Shown here piece after piece: positions 23,001-34,799 of a stretch of DNA of 64,000 nucleotides. The translations under genes were made by a program, and so were the position numbers. Within the stretch, counting starts at the first letter, position 1, and the number at the start of each line of letters is the position of its first letter. This DNA is from Bolinopsis microptera (lineage: Eukaryota > Ctenophora > Tentaculata > Lobata > Bolinopsidae), in contig NC_087082.1 in assembly GCF_026151205.1 (NCBI RefSeq), forward strand, positions 310,001-374,000, read 5' to 3'. Below the pieces are notes generated by a model. The model was not told the origin of the DNA and searched no databases. It worked only from the letters and a program-made list of their open reading frames with translations.

Positions 23001-25605
23001 GTAGGGTGACTTACCGTTGGGCGACTTCCCAGGGTGGAGGGTGACTTACCAGGGTATAGGGTGACTTACCGGGTGGGTGGTGACTTCCGGGAGTGGGGAC
23101 CCCCCAGGTTTTGGGTGATTTAAAGGGAGAGGGTGCTTACCAGGTAGTAGGGTGACTTACAAGGGTTTTTGGGTACTTCCGGGTAGTGGGTGACTCCCAG
23201 GGGACAAACCGGGAGAGGGTGCACCGGGGGTGTGGGGTTTACTTACCAGGGTAAAAGGTGACTTCCGGGGTGACTTCCATGGTGTAGGGGCTTCCCCCGG
23301 GAGTGGGGTACTTCCAGGGTAGGGGATTCCCGGGTGTGGGTGAAAACCAGGGTTTTTAGGTGACTTCCCGGGGTAGTTGGTTACTTACCGGGTATGGTAC
23401 TTCCCGGGTAGGGTGTTTACCAGGGCCCAGGGTTTTAGGGTGTTTTACCGGGGTAGTGGGGGGAAACCACCGGGTAGTAGGTAAAATTACCGCGTAGAGG
23501 GGATTTACCGGGGTTTAGGGGGACTTACCGGGATAGGGGAAATTACCAGGGTGTAGGGTGATTTCCAGGAAGAGGGTGACTTACCAGGGTAATAGGATCT
23601 TCCCGGGAGTTTAGGGGAATTCCCAGGGTACTTACCAGGGTGACTTACCAGGGTAGTAGGGTGACTTCCCCGGGGTAGGGTACTTAACCTTTTTTCTTCC
23701 GGGGTTGTGGGGGTGACTTACCGGGTATTTTGGGTGACTTCCGGGGGAGTAGGGTGACTTACCAGGGTGTGGGTGATTAACCAGGGGTTTAGTGGGTGAC
23801 TTTACCAGGGTGTGGGGTGTTTTACAGGGTAGTAGGGTGACTTACCGGGTGAGGGTGACTTACCGGGTGTGGGGCTTACCGGGAGTGGGGGGAAACCAGG
23901 GTTAGTGGGTGACTTACCAGGGTATAGGGTGACTTCCCCCGGGTAGTAGGGTAACTTACCGGGGTAGTGGGGACTTACCGGGGTTGTAGGTGACTTCCCG
24001 GGGGGTTTAGGGGATTTCCCGGTTATGGGTGACTTCCCAGGTGTGGGTGATTTCCCCCGGGTAGAGGGGATTCCGGGGTAGTGGGGGTTTTTCCAGGGTG
24101 TGGGTGATTCCCAATGTGGGTAAATTCCCGGGGTAGTAGGGGACTTACCAGGGTAGTAGGGTGACTTAAACCGGGAGTGGTGATTACCAGGGTGTAAGGG
24201 TTTTACCAGGGAGGGGGGTGACTTACCAGGGAAAAGGGGTGACTTATCAGGGTGTTTACCGGGTAGTAGGGTGATTACCAGGTGATTCCCGGGTAGTAGG
24301 GTGACTTACCGGGGTACTTCCCAGGGGTAGGGTGACCCCCGGGTAGTAGGGGATTACCGGGGGGGGGTGATTTTCCCGGGTTTGAAGGTTAATTACCAGG
24401 GTAGAAAGGTACTTCCCAGGGTAGTGGGGATTACCGGGTGACTTACCGGGGGTAGTAGGGTGATTTTTCCGGGTAGTAGGGGACTTACCAGGTAGTAGGG
24501 TGACTTCCCGGGGTAGTGGGTGACTTACTGGGTAGAATGACTTACCGGGTAGTGGGTATTTAGGGTAGTAGGTGACTTACCGGGTATAGGGTAAATACCA
24601 GGGAATAGGGACTTCCAGAGTTAGGGGTTTCCAGGGTGACTTACCGGGGTGACTTACCTGGGTAGGGTGACTTACCAGGGTATGGGTTTATTACCAGGGT
24701 AGTAGGGTGACTTCCCCGGGAGAGGGTGACCCCCCGGGTAGTAGGGTGTTACCGGGGTGTAGGGTGACTTACCAGGGTATAGGGTGACTTCCCCCAGGGA
24801 TGGGGACTTCCAGGGTAGTGGGGGTGACTTACCGGGGTAGTAGGGTGATTACCGGGTTGGTTGACTTACCAGGTAGTAGGGTGCTTCCCGGGTAGAGGGG
24901 ATTTTACCGGGTTAGTAGGGTGTTCCCGGGTGGGGGTGACTTACCGGGAGGAGGGTGCAAACCAGGGAGTGGGTACTTACAGGGAGTGGGGATTACCAGG
25001 GTGTAGGGGACTTCCCAGGGTAGTGGGGGACTTACCAGGGTAGAGGGTGACTTACCTGGTAGTAGGGGAAAATTAAAGGGTAGTAGGGTGACCCAGGGAA
25101 GGGGGGTGACTTACCAGGGTATGGGTGACTTACAGGTTATGGGGGTGCTTCCCGGGGGTAAGGGGACTTACCGGGGGTGAGGGGGCTTCCAGGGTAGTGG
25201 GGTAAATTCCCAGGGTTTAGGGTGATTTACCGGGTTAGGGGACTTACCGGGTAGTATGGGACTTCCGGGTAGAGGTTTTTACCGGGTAGTGGGGTGAATT
25301 ACCGGGGTGTGGGTGATTTCCCCGGGTATAGGGTGACTTCCCCGGGTAGTAAGGTGCTACCAGGGGTAGTAGGGGACTTACCGGTTAAAAGGGGTGATTT
25401 ACCCGGGTGACTTACCGGGTGAGGGTACTTCCCAGGGTGACTTACCAGGGAAGGGTGACTTACCAGGGGACTTCCCAGGGGTAGGGGTGACTTACCGGGG
25501 TATAGGGTATTTCCCAGGGTAGAGGGTGACTTCCAGGGGGGAGGGCTTACCGGGGTGCTTACCAGGGTAGTAGGGGGACTTACCAGGGTAGGGGTGAATT
25601 ACACC
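17050..25605. repeat. 21 bp minisatellite, 8.5 kb, carrying GTAAGT on the minus strand
   Basis: The 21 bp unit contains GGGTGACTTACCAGG and GGTAGTA. Shortened units lacking the GTAGTAGGG part occur at intervals. Clean blocks are 17050-19860 and 22090-22850. The intervening and following parts (19860-22090, 22850-25605) keep the motif but with many stretched or missing G, C and A runs. On the minus strand each unit reads CTGGTAAGTCACC, a close match to an animal 5' splice site. Frames of VTYQGSR or TTLVSHP repeats are products of the 21 bp period. Confidence 0.95.
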
Positions 25606-25619
25606 ACTATGTAGACCCA

Positions 25620-28200
25620 AAGAAAAAAAAAGCTAAAAATGGGAAAAAATTAGCTCAGTTTTTTTCATATAAGGACCTTTTCATTGAAAGTTTGAGGAAA
25701 TTGGAAAATTTTCTAAAACAGCGTTTTTGACGATGGGGTTTTTAAATTTTTTAACATATATTAATTTTGGCGTGTTCTTAAAGTTCTGAACATTAGCCAG
25801 TGCCCCCTATCCCATATCATTTGCTCAAAAAATTAAAATGTTTTGCTTTTAGGACAAATTATGAAAAAAAAAAATGTAAACATTTTTGTGACATTGTTTA
25901 CCATAGCTCCCCAATTGGTTTTTTTTTGGTCAAAAAATATAGTAGATTAGGTCAATCAAAAATTTTTTGTTTAAAAAAGTGGCCCTAAAGGGAGTGATCA
26001 AAACGGTTTTAAAAGGCAACTTTTCGAAAACTTTGTCACACTCGGGAATAGGGGGCCCTCTTTTTTTTACTGTGAGGTGCCCAAAAAAAACCCTTTCCCA
26101 ACTCTTAAATTTGTTTAGTTCTTCTGCCAACCCCCCCATAGCTCAAAAAATATGTTGTTTTGAAAATTTAAAAAAATTACATGCACTTGGCTTTTGGGGA
26201 AAAAGGGATGTAAATTCTGTAAACAAAAATTGGAATTTGAAATTCTGGGTAAATTTCCCGAAATCTTTTTAAAATTGATTTTGGTTTGGAAGGCGGGGGA
26301 AAAAAAACTCAAATATGGGGGACGATACCGGTTTTACAGGGGATTTGAAGATAGGGCAGTTGAGGGAAAAACATCGTCAAAAAATGATACGAAATGTAAA
26401 GGGGACACTTTCCCATATTAAAGGAAAAGGGTTTGGGAAAACCCAAAAAAAAAAAAGGGTTTTCAAAAGTTCTGGCCCACTACCACGTGACCCATTATTT
26501 CCCCATATACACGGCTCGGGAAATACAATTTATTGTTTTTGGGCCCAACTATAATGAAAAAATGTCACTTTTTTGGGGACTGTGTTAACCATATGCCCCA
26601 ATTAGCTTTTTGGTTTTAAAAATATGTAGATTAGGTCATTCTAACAATTATGATAAAAACCTTTTGGGCCCTAAAGGGAAAGGGATCGAGGGTTTTTAAG
26701 GGCAATTTTTTGGGAAACTTTGTCCCTCAGAACGTACTCTTTTTTTACTGTGGGGGTGCCCTTAAAACCCCCTTTTCAACTCATTTTTTTGATGGTTCTT
26801 TTTTCCCAAATTCTTTACCCCCAAAAATATGTTTTTTTGAAAATTTTGGGCAAATACTTCCCAATTTTTTGGGAAAATGATGAAATTTCTGTAAACATTA
26901 TAGGGTTTTTAAAATTTTTGGGTGAATTGCCGAAATAAATTTAGATCTGTTTTTGGGTTTTGGGAAAGGGCGGAAAAATTAAAAAAGGGGACGAGGGAAA
27001 GGGATAGGGGTTGATTCAAGTTAAGGGCAGTTGTTTTAAAAAAGGGTCCCCCAATAAAAAGGGGGAAGTTGTTGGGAAAGAAAATCTATCTAAAAAATTT
27101 TGCAATGGTGTTTGTGACGAAATTTACATTTCAAAACCCTTTTTGAAAAAACATGCCTCGTTTAAAATTCAAAAATTTCTTCCAGGAATTATTAGTAGGT
27201 TATTTTTCAGCAAATCAGAATAATTTTAAACTTTCTGGGGGTTTTTAAATTTAAAAGTTCCGAAATGTGAAAAAATTTCACTTTTCCTGCCCCAACAGTA
27301 TTTTTTAAATGTGATAAAAAAAGGGCAGGGTTTTTTTCTATTTTTTCCTTAAATCTCGGGAAATTAAACCCTTTCAAACTATAATTAGGACTGTTGTGGA
27401 AAGAAAGTGTTCTAAATTTTACAAAAACTTATGTGAAAAAAATTTACATTTCTTGCCCCAATTTTGAAAAAAAACCATACCCCGATTTAGAATTCAATAT
27501 TTTTCCCGGGAATTATTAGTGGGGTTATTATTCAGCAGATCATCAAAAACCCCAAGTTTGACATTCTGAGTTTAATTTTATTTAAGTTACCAAAAATGTG
27601 CCAAAATTCATTTTTCCCTGCCCCCAAAAGTAAAATTTTTCAATGTGATGAAAAATGGGTAGGGGTTTTTTCTATATTTCCTTTTTCCCGGGAATTTAAA
27701 TAAATTTAAAAACCTTTTTTAATTGGGAAATTTTGATGTGAAAGAAAATGTATTGAAATTTTAAAAAGACGTTTTTTGGGGGACAAAATTTTACATTTCT
27801 TGACCCTATTTTGAAGAACCATACCCGATTAGATTCAATATTTTTCCCGGGAAAATTTTTGGTAGGTTATTTTTCAGAAATCAGAACTAAATTTTAAACA
27901 ATGCGAGTTTGATTCACAAAATTTCCCGAAATGTGCCCAAAATTTCCCTTTTCCCCCCCCAAACCCGGTTAAAATTTTCAATGTGATAAAAAATGGGAGG
28001 GGTTTCAAATTTTTCCCTGTAAAAATCCATTCCAAACTATAATAAGGGCAGTTGATATGAAAGAAAATCTATCTAAACTAATGAAAGGGGTTTGATGTGA
28101 CGAAATTTACATTTCTTCCCCCCTTTTTTTGAAGAAACATCCCCGATTAGAATATAATGAAACTTTATCACCATCCCCTATGTCGATAAAATTAGTTTTT
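25620..28200. repeat. Degraded larger tandem repeats in poor-quality sequence
   Basis: Similar blocks recur about 680 bp apart (for example CCCCAATT...AGTAGATTAGGTCA near 25910 and 26600, TTTTTTTACTGTG near 26065 and 26743). Further on blocks recur about 315-345 bp apart (ACATTTCTTG...CCAATTTTG near 27125, 27446, 27792 and 28107). Homopolymer-type differences dominate, so the true unit cannot be read. No gene is credible here. Confidence 0.5.
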
Positions 28201-30509
28201 TCCCAAAACACGGGAAAATTTAAAGTTTTTTAATTTTAATTTTTTTTTGGTGACAAAAATTTAAAATTTTTCCCTGTTCGGGTTTTTTAAAAAAAACCCA
28301 ATTTAAAATATCATGCCTATAATAATTTATTGCCCGGCGTAGGGGTTGAAAATTGTTAATTGATCCATAGTACGAAATTATAGGGTGTTTAAGTTGGTTT
28401 TACTAATATTTACTAAATTTTCAAAAATTTTGGGGAGATATCATAAAAAATTTATGTGACTAAATTTACCTTTTCTCCCTTTTCTGTTTTTTATTTCCCT
28501 ATAATAATGAAATATGTGAAAAATTTCCCCATACACTTTTCAGCTCACAAAAAAATTTGCTGGGACTATTCGGTAATTTATGTCAGGTGCAAAAACATCC
28601 CCCCCAAAAAAAATTTTTCTTGAATTTTGTGAGGAGTTTAATGGTGCACCTTTTAAGGGAAAAAAGTCGCTAATTATGTAGAAAAAGTCAAAACCCGCTA
28701 TTCTTAAATTTGGGAAAATTGGGAAAAATTTGGTCAAACCGGCAACAAGGGGTCCATAAAAAACTCCTTTCCTTTTTTTTAATGTGTGCCCAAAGGTTTA
28801 AAACCCCACTGGGGCCCGCATTTGGGGGGCCTATTTTATGTCTGAAAAAGATTCGTTATGGGGAAAAAGTTTATCTTGGGGGAGGAAAAACGTTATTTTT
28901 GGGGTTAGGGGTTTATATAGTTTCTTAGTGTGACACTTTTTTACATCATGTGCCATTTAGTAGGGTCACTAATATTTCCCCAATTTTCCCTCAAACTTAA
29001 AATAAAACGTGTCCATAAAGAAATTTGGGGGGGGGGGGGGGGGGGGGGGGGCGGGCCAAAATACACAGAGTTTTTAAAAAACCCAAAGGGTTTGAAAGTC
29101 TGCAAAAACAAAACCAATACAAATAAAGTCCCAATGAGACCTGCCATTCAAACCGAGGCATCGCGTACTTTATTAGATTTTTAGAGGGAGTTGACCCCTC
29201 ATTAATTTGACTTTTTGAACTATTTAGGGGTTCCTTAAAGAAAAAACCCCCCTTGGGCGGTAGTGTTCCTGAATTTTTGATGGTAGGTTTATGTGGGGCT
29301 TTCCCAATTGTAATTTGCATTTTAAATTTAAATTTTTTATTTGTGAAAATTAAAAATTTAAAATAATATTGAGACAGGGGAAACGTTGTTCCCGGCAATA
29401 ACTTAGAAGGTTTTTGTTTATTATAAAAATTTGGTCACATAACATATATGAAAGATTAAGGACACTTAAACTTTAAACCTTTGAAAGAAAAAATTAAAAT
29501 AAAAGGGTTTAAAAACCCGTAATCGCAGATAACCCTTAAAAAACTATAAAAGTATGAGAAACTTTTTTCTTTTTTATCCAGCGGGGGTTACCATGGTTAC
29601 GTTTAAAAAAAATCCCCCAAAAACCCCCCGGGGGTTTTAATTGTTTTACACTTGAAACCTTACAAAAATCTCGGGGCAAAATAACGAGCAAAAATTGGCC
29701 CCCGAACATAAAAACTAACAAGTCAAGCTATGTATAAACCTTGGGGGTAGACCCACAGTAGAGGGGGGAAGGAAAAAAACCACGACTCAACACAGGTTTA
29801 TCTGTTTACGTTTGCCCACGTGCCCTGTGTAGTGCCCACGTGACCTGTTTTCGCTGCCCCGTGCATGTGTACGCTCCCCCACGTGACCTGTTTACGCTCC
29901 CCCCGTGACATGGGGACGTTCCACGTGGCCCTGTGAAACGTTCCCCTGTAACCTGTGTGCGTCCCCAAGTGCCGAAAAACTGTAGATTGTAGAGTATAAA
30001 GTAGGTTTTAACAGTGAGGAACAGACTGTAAAAATCAAAAGAAACCAAAATCCTATTTGATCAAACATAAAAACGAATGTTTTTTCTCGGGAGAAAAAAT
30101 TTTTCCCAAAAATATTTTTAAAAATTTATTTGAGTTTGACCGTGTGGTTATTTGGGAAAGCACGTGTGAGTTATTTGGTGTACCCACGTGTGAGTTTTTG
30201 AGTGAAAGCCGTGTGAGTTTTTTGCGTTGTCACCAGTTTATTGTCCACCCGTGTCAGGATGTAAAGGGGGTTTAAAAATGTTACTACAGCAGTAGTAACA
30301 TTACACTTAAACTTGGTGCGTTTAAAATTTTAAAAAGGGAAAAAAAACATTAAAAAATTCCTCTATATTAAAAAAGATACTCCCTCAAAAAAATTTGGGG
30401 GGATTTGATTTCTTAGGAAATTTTAAGGGAAAATTTCCCCTTTAAAACGGGAAAAAAACTTGCGGGAAAAATCAGGGGAAAATTTTTGGGCAAGGAAAAC
30501 TTCAAAGGG
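28201..30509. other. Noisy AT-rich sequence, no credible gene
   Basis: Stretched runs of A, T, G and C occur throughout, including a G-run at 29028-29050. Around 29815-29970 the phrases ACGTGNCCTGT and CGTGTGAG-type words recur, suggesting a corrupted minisatellite; 30150-30240 has several CGTGTGAGTT copies. The open frames are short and of biased composition. Confidence 0.4.
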
Positions 30510-30690
30510 ACTTTTTTTGAAAAATTTTTCGAGATTTTCCACTTTTATGGTGACGGGGGAAACCCCGGGAAAAAGTAGGGACAGTTGCCAAACTGCAAAA
30601 CAAAAACCCCTCAAATTAAAAACGGCGGAGGGGGATAAAGGGGCCCAACTTTTGGGTTTCTGGGCTTTTGGCCCCCCCCTTTTTAAAATT
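30510..30690. mobile_element. Mariner-like element, right end, corrupted copy
   Basis: This matches the right end of the mariner copy at 13.9-14.03 kb in order: a GGTGACGG block for GGCGACGG, CAAACTGCAAAACAAAAACC for the CTGCAAAGCAAAAGC block, AAAACGGCGGAGG, then TTTTGGCCCCCCC for the TTTTGGCCCACCC terminus. The differences are mostly runs made longer or shorter. The left end was not found. Confidence 0.6.
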
Positions 30691-31399
30691 TTTTTTTTTT
30701 TGATTTTCCCAGAATCGGGGTTTTCAAATTTTTTAGGGTTGAGGGGAAAAATAAGGGGTTAAATTTTTAACGGGTTTCGTTTCTCTTTTAAATTTTCCCT
30801 TCATCAGATTTTTTCCCCCTGCTTTTAGTTTATTTATTCCCCAATTGTATATGATTGTATTTGTTTAGTTGCTTTAATGATATGTAAAAAAAAAGAGCCC
30901 AAAAACTTCGAAAACTAATCCAACCGTTTTTTTATTTGTGTAGAAGTCCCGCCAATGAAAAAATATTTATATACTATATGCTATATAAATTTAATGCTTT
31001 TCTGCCCCCCAAAGTGAAAAAGAATCTTTCGTGTATGTATCCAGGGTTTGGACTGGGGAAATTTCCCCTTAAAGAACTTTCCCCTTTGCGTTTCTTTCAT
31101 AAATTTTTTCAAAAATTTTACTATTACTTTTTCTATAATTTCCCTACTAATCATGTTTAACCATTACTAACCTTTCAATATTTCTCAAAAAATGATAATC
31201 AGGGAAACTGGAAAATGGAAGGGCCCCGACGCCGAAGTTTTAAAAACCACCCCCCGCCAAAAGCTTGTCTAAAACAATACCACAACGGAGGTTTTAAATA
31301 TATATAAAAAGGTTCTGACGCTCAGTGCACTAACCCACCACACTATTAATCAAATAAATCAAACTACCAAGTGAGAGACGGAGCGCCCTGCCTAATATT
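30691..31399. other. Unassigned sequence, end of the noisy zone
   Basis: Homopolymer-stretched sequence fades into normal-looking sequence around 31250. No gene is recognised. Confidence 0.35.
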
Positions 31400-31590
31400 T
31401 ACCAGCCAGTAGTGCGGGTGGGGGGGGGGGATCAGGTATAGTAGTGCCAATACACACACAGTAGTGCGGGGGGGGGGGGGGGGAATCAGGTACTAGTAGT
31501 GCCCAATACACACACAGTAGTGCGGGGGGGGGGGGGGGGGGGGTGGGTGGGGGGGGGATCAGGTAATAGTAGTGGCCAATACACACACAA
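31400..31590. repeat. G-run minisatellite, three copies
   Basis: The core AATACACACACAGTAGTGC is followed by 10-19 G and ATCAGGTA, three times. The G-runs could form quadruplexes and are also hard to sequence, so their lengths are unreliable. Confidence 0.85.
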
Positions 31591-32310
31591 TATTAATTTG
31601 AATATAAGGCTGATGACCGACGAAACACTCCAATCTAATCTCGGTTTGAAGACGAAACGTTTCAAACCGAACAACGGACAGAGAATATTATTATTAAGGA
31701 GGAGGTAGCTTGGGAGTGGGAGATAAAAAAGGAGAATTAGAGGGGTAGGCAGGATTTGTATACATAATTCTGACGTATAGTACAAGCCAGCTGCTCTTTT
31801 CGTAGTCTCTCTACAGTCTACAGTCTACATGTTTATTGTATAATGGTAAGCCTTAACCTGCTCTTTATGTAACTGCAGCTAGTATATACATCGTATGTAA
31901 AACTAGTCAGAAATACTTTACTTTGGTAAAATTAAATTCCCGATCATTCTATTCGAGTATATCAAGCTGGCAGAAAACGATGAAAGAATCCAGACGACGT
32001 AATTTTATGGCTACTAACATTGGCAATTTATGAAACTAGCTAGTTTGATTACATAAGTTGTTAGCATAGTCCTAGACTACGTTCTGGAAAATTTTCTGCG
32101 ATAACATAGGAGCAGGTATTTTTAATATGCCGATTTTTTTTAATGATTATGCTCAAAAATAACCACTTAGGATATTGTCACAGATTAGAAGGTAAGTCTT
32201 ACGCTATCCAGAAAAATTTACTAGAATGATGATAAACATAATAACGATTGAATGAACCAAAGAGCACCATTGTTAAATCCTACGAATTACGAAGTACACC
32301 ACTATAATAT
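31591..32310. other. Unassigned sequence
   Basis: A hairpin CGGTTTGAA...GTTTCAAACCG occurs at about 31642-31671. Otherwise no gene is recognised; this may be downstream flank of the possible transcript end at 32314. Confidence 0.35.
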
Positions 32311-32313
32311 GTC

Positions 32314-32319
32314 TTTATT
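32314..32319 (-). terminator. Possible poly(A) signal AATAAA, minus strand
   Basis: AATAAA on the minus strand lies about 100 bases past the candidate stop codon at 32418-32420, a normal distance for a short 3' UTR. Confidence 0.35.
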
Positions 32320-32417
32320 CTACCAATAATTTATAACATAAACATTATCTAGCACAGTAAATGTACAACTCATATATACATTCAAACACTCATACCATTC
32401 TACATTCTACAATTGAT

Positions 32418-32515
32418 CTACAATCCAAACGGCTGGGAACGGTTGACTGTGTCGTACTGAGAAAATAACTTTGCGGAGGAATTAACTGTCCTCCCACTTT
32501 CTTGATTAATGAAGT
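32418..32515 (-). CDS. Candidate 3'-terminal coding exon, unknown protein
   Basis: On the minus strand a frame reads NQESGRTVNSSAKLFSQYD, then TVNRSQPFGL and a stop at 32418-32420, followed about 100 bases later by AATAAA. Two acceptors are possible: TTATTTTCTCAG just before TACGACACAG (exon from about 32453, phase 0), or an AG near 32505 after a long C-run. I do not recognise the peptide. Its strand matches the TMCC-like gene at 44.6-60.6 kb, so it could be that gene's end, but no connecting exons were found and it lacks the hydrophobic tail expected of TMCC proteins. It may belong to another gene or be chance. Confidence 0.3.
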
Positions 32516-32529
32516 TATTGTGGGCCCAT

Positions 32530-32935
32530 GTGGGGGGGGGGGGGGGGGGGGGTACCAATGGCATAAATGGCATACGTTTTATGGCATAAATGGACATTTT
32601 TATTGGCCAATTCTCCATTTTATGCCATGATTTAGGTCTTCATATTTGACCTTTAGGATGACTTTAAATTCGCAAATTATTATTAGTACTTGAATAGGAG
32701 AATGTTTCATGCTTTATAACGCTTGGAATGATCGTTAAAGATTCATATGACAAATAAAGAAATAGAAATGTATTATATCAAACGGGGGGGGGGGGGGGGG
32801 GGGGGTACCAATGGCATAGAATGTCATAAAATGGCATAACTGGCATTACGTTTTATGGCTAAATGGAAAATTTTTATTGGCCAATTTCCATTACTGCCAT
32901 TTATGCCATTGGTACCCCCCCCCCCCGCCCCCGCC
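32530..32935. mobile_element. Small palindromic MITE with TACCAATGGCAT ends, plus a half copy
   Basis: A complete copy runs from about 32786 to 32935: it starts with a G-run and GGTACCAATGGCAT and ends ATGCCATTGGTACC with a C-run, so the two ends are inverted repeats. A related block at 32530-32630 has the same start (G-run, GGTACCAATGGCATAAATGG) and the shared TTTTTATTGGCCAATT core. Confidence 0.7.
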
Positions 32936-32939
32936 ATGC

Positions 32940-34013
32940 TAATGAAGTAGTGAACTTTAACTATAACAAATGTTCGGGAATCAGATTAAACACCATAGCT
33001 GTAGAGATATTCAAAGTAAAATGCGCTCTATTATTATATTGTGATCAGTTAATTATGATGAATGTTTAGTAAGCTGGTTAGGTTGTCGTAAACAGTCAGT
33101 CTACAGATCAGTACATATCACTGTACATAGTAAACATTAAATATAAATTGTAAGGTTCATTGCTCCGGGGAATATGAAACCTGCCACACTTTGACCAGCA
33201 TCGGAGACATTCTGAAGAGATCTTAGCCATCCATTTATACGTATAGATTAGGTAGGTTCTATACGTATAGTAAGCCTGGTCCAGGATTATAGTAAGCCTG
33301 GTCCAGGATTATAGATACATCACCAGATCCACTGACCACGGAGATTGTTGCCGAGCGTAGTAGGTACTGTGTGTGCAGTGTCTACACTACTGTAGTTCGC
33401 ACGAAGCCAAAAACAACTTAGCGAAATTTAAGTGAAAGCAGTTCCGTATTGGTTCGCAAATCGGTTAAGAGGGAGCATGTTAAGTGAGTCTAAGTACGTA
33501 ATATCCCTCTTAAGTCACCACAATCCGTCAAGAAAAAGCAGCTGAGAGTGAGCCTAAGCACATAATGGGATATTTCATGCGACCATTAGACCGATAAGTA
33601 ATGGTATACGCAGCTCACATAATATGTTAGTCTGTAACTGCCCAGTTACATTTCACATGGGTACTTAAATATAATCCGTGTACTGTAATTACTGTACACT
33701 ATATATATACTATTACTGTACTATGTGTTTAACGTAATGCGAGAACATACTAATTACTTTGCAGAGTTTAAAACGATTTCAATGGTCGACTTTTACACAC
33801 AATATTAAAGATTAGGTACTGTGTCTACTACTTACTCAGATAGCATGTACTGAACTTTATTAAGCGCTTGGTGAGTCGCGCGTCGTGCGGAGGGTGGCAT
33901 CTCTGGTATATCCAACATCACAGTACACAGTAGTGTAGTGTAGTGTTTCCTTCAACACTTCACACTTGTTGTGATCTCTAAGTAATCTGACAAGTTTCCA
34001 GTAGTGGATACCA
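32940..34013. other. Unassigned sequence with short duplications
   Basis: A 24 bp segment, AGTAAGCCTGGTCCAGGATT plus four bases, is repeated in tandem at about 33270-33315. TACGTATAG inverted words lie near 33240-33270. I see no convincing gene. Confidence 0.35.
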
Positions 34014-34058
34014 AGTTTAGACCAAGTTTAGACCAAGTTTAGACCACGTTTAGACCAA
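34014..34058. repeat. 13 bp repeat, four copies
   Basis: ACCAAGTTTAGACC-type units repeat four times, the last as ACCACGTTTAGACC. Confidence 0.9.
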
Positions 34059-34256
34059 TAACTTTTCGTTAGACGCAGGAAATACACCAAAGGAAAAAGC
34101 AACGCTAAACAGCAGACATAATATGCGAAATACAGTCTCATTGTACATGTGCCACCTGTATTATTGTACCCGGTGGAAAATAACCAGGAAATCACGTGAT
34201 CAGAGGTACGAGAGGTTACATCACACCAGCTACTACACTACTGTAGCCAGCTACTA

Positions 34257-34356
34257 CTGTGTACTGTGTACTGTGTACTGTGTACTGTGTACTGTGTACT
34301 GTGTACTGTGTACTGTGTACTGTGTACTGTGTACTGTGTACTGTGTACTGTGTACT
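34257..34356. repeat. 7 bp microsatellite (GTGTACT)n
   Basis: About 14 copies of GTGTACT. The period of 7 gives the YCVLCTV repeat frame, which is not a gene. Confidence 0.95.
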
Positions 34357-34496
34357 GGAACAACTGTTAGATACATCTAGAAGAAATAATCAAATATATG
34401 CCCTCAGGGATACCGATTCCGAAGATGTTTATAACACACATAACCCCGGCATGCGAGGGGTTTATAACACAAGACGTATCAAATTTTAATCAACGG

Positions 34497-34585
34497 GGAT
34501 AATTCCCGACAGCTTGCTGGAGGGAATTTGCGGCCCGAATAAGCGAAGGTATTATTTGTTATAATACCTTCCGGGAATTATATCC
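34497..34585. mobile_element. Short palindromic MITE-like element
   Basis: Outer arms GGATAATTCCCG (34497) and CGGGAATTATATCC (34572-34585) enclose a perfect inner hairpin GAAGGTATTAT / ATAATACCTTC with a 5 nt loop. Nested inverted repeats of this size are typical of short non-autonomous transposons. No target-site duplication is clear. Confidence 0.45.
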
Positions 34586-34799
34586 ACTAAAACTCGTGGA
34601 CACTGAGAGCTGATAATTTGCAGATATCGGAAAATATTATAACTACTACTACTAGTACTACAGTAGGTGTACCTATTTTATTTTTGTGCTCCACTTTCTT
34701 TCTGGTTACACGAGAAAGGGAAAGGCAGTCTAGCCGAGGCCCCTTTTTCAAGAAAAAAATAATGAGAAAAAATAATGAGAGAGGGTTTTTTATTTCTTT

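Noticed and set aside
25800-31160. Many 60-130 codon frames in this stretch
   Set aside because: The sequence appears corrupted by homopolymer errors, so open frames are not informative.
33170-33235. Minus-strand exon after GATCTCTTCAG near 33210
   Set aside because: The acceptor looks good, but the candidate exon is about 31 bases with a poor donor (GTTTCA) and no supporting similarity.
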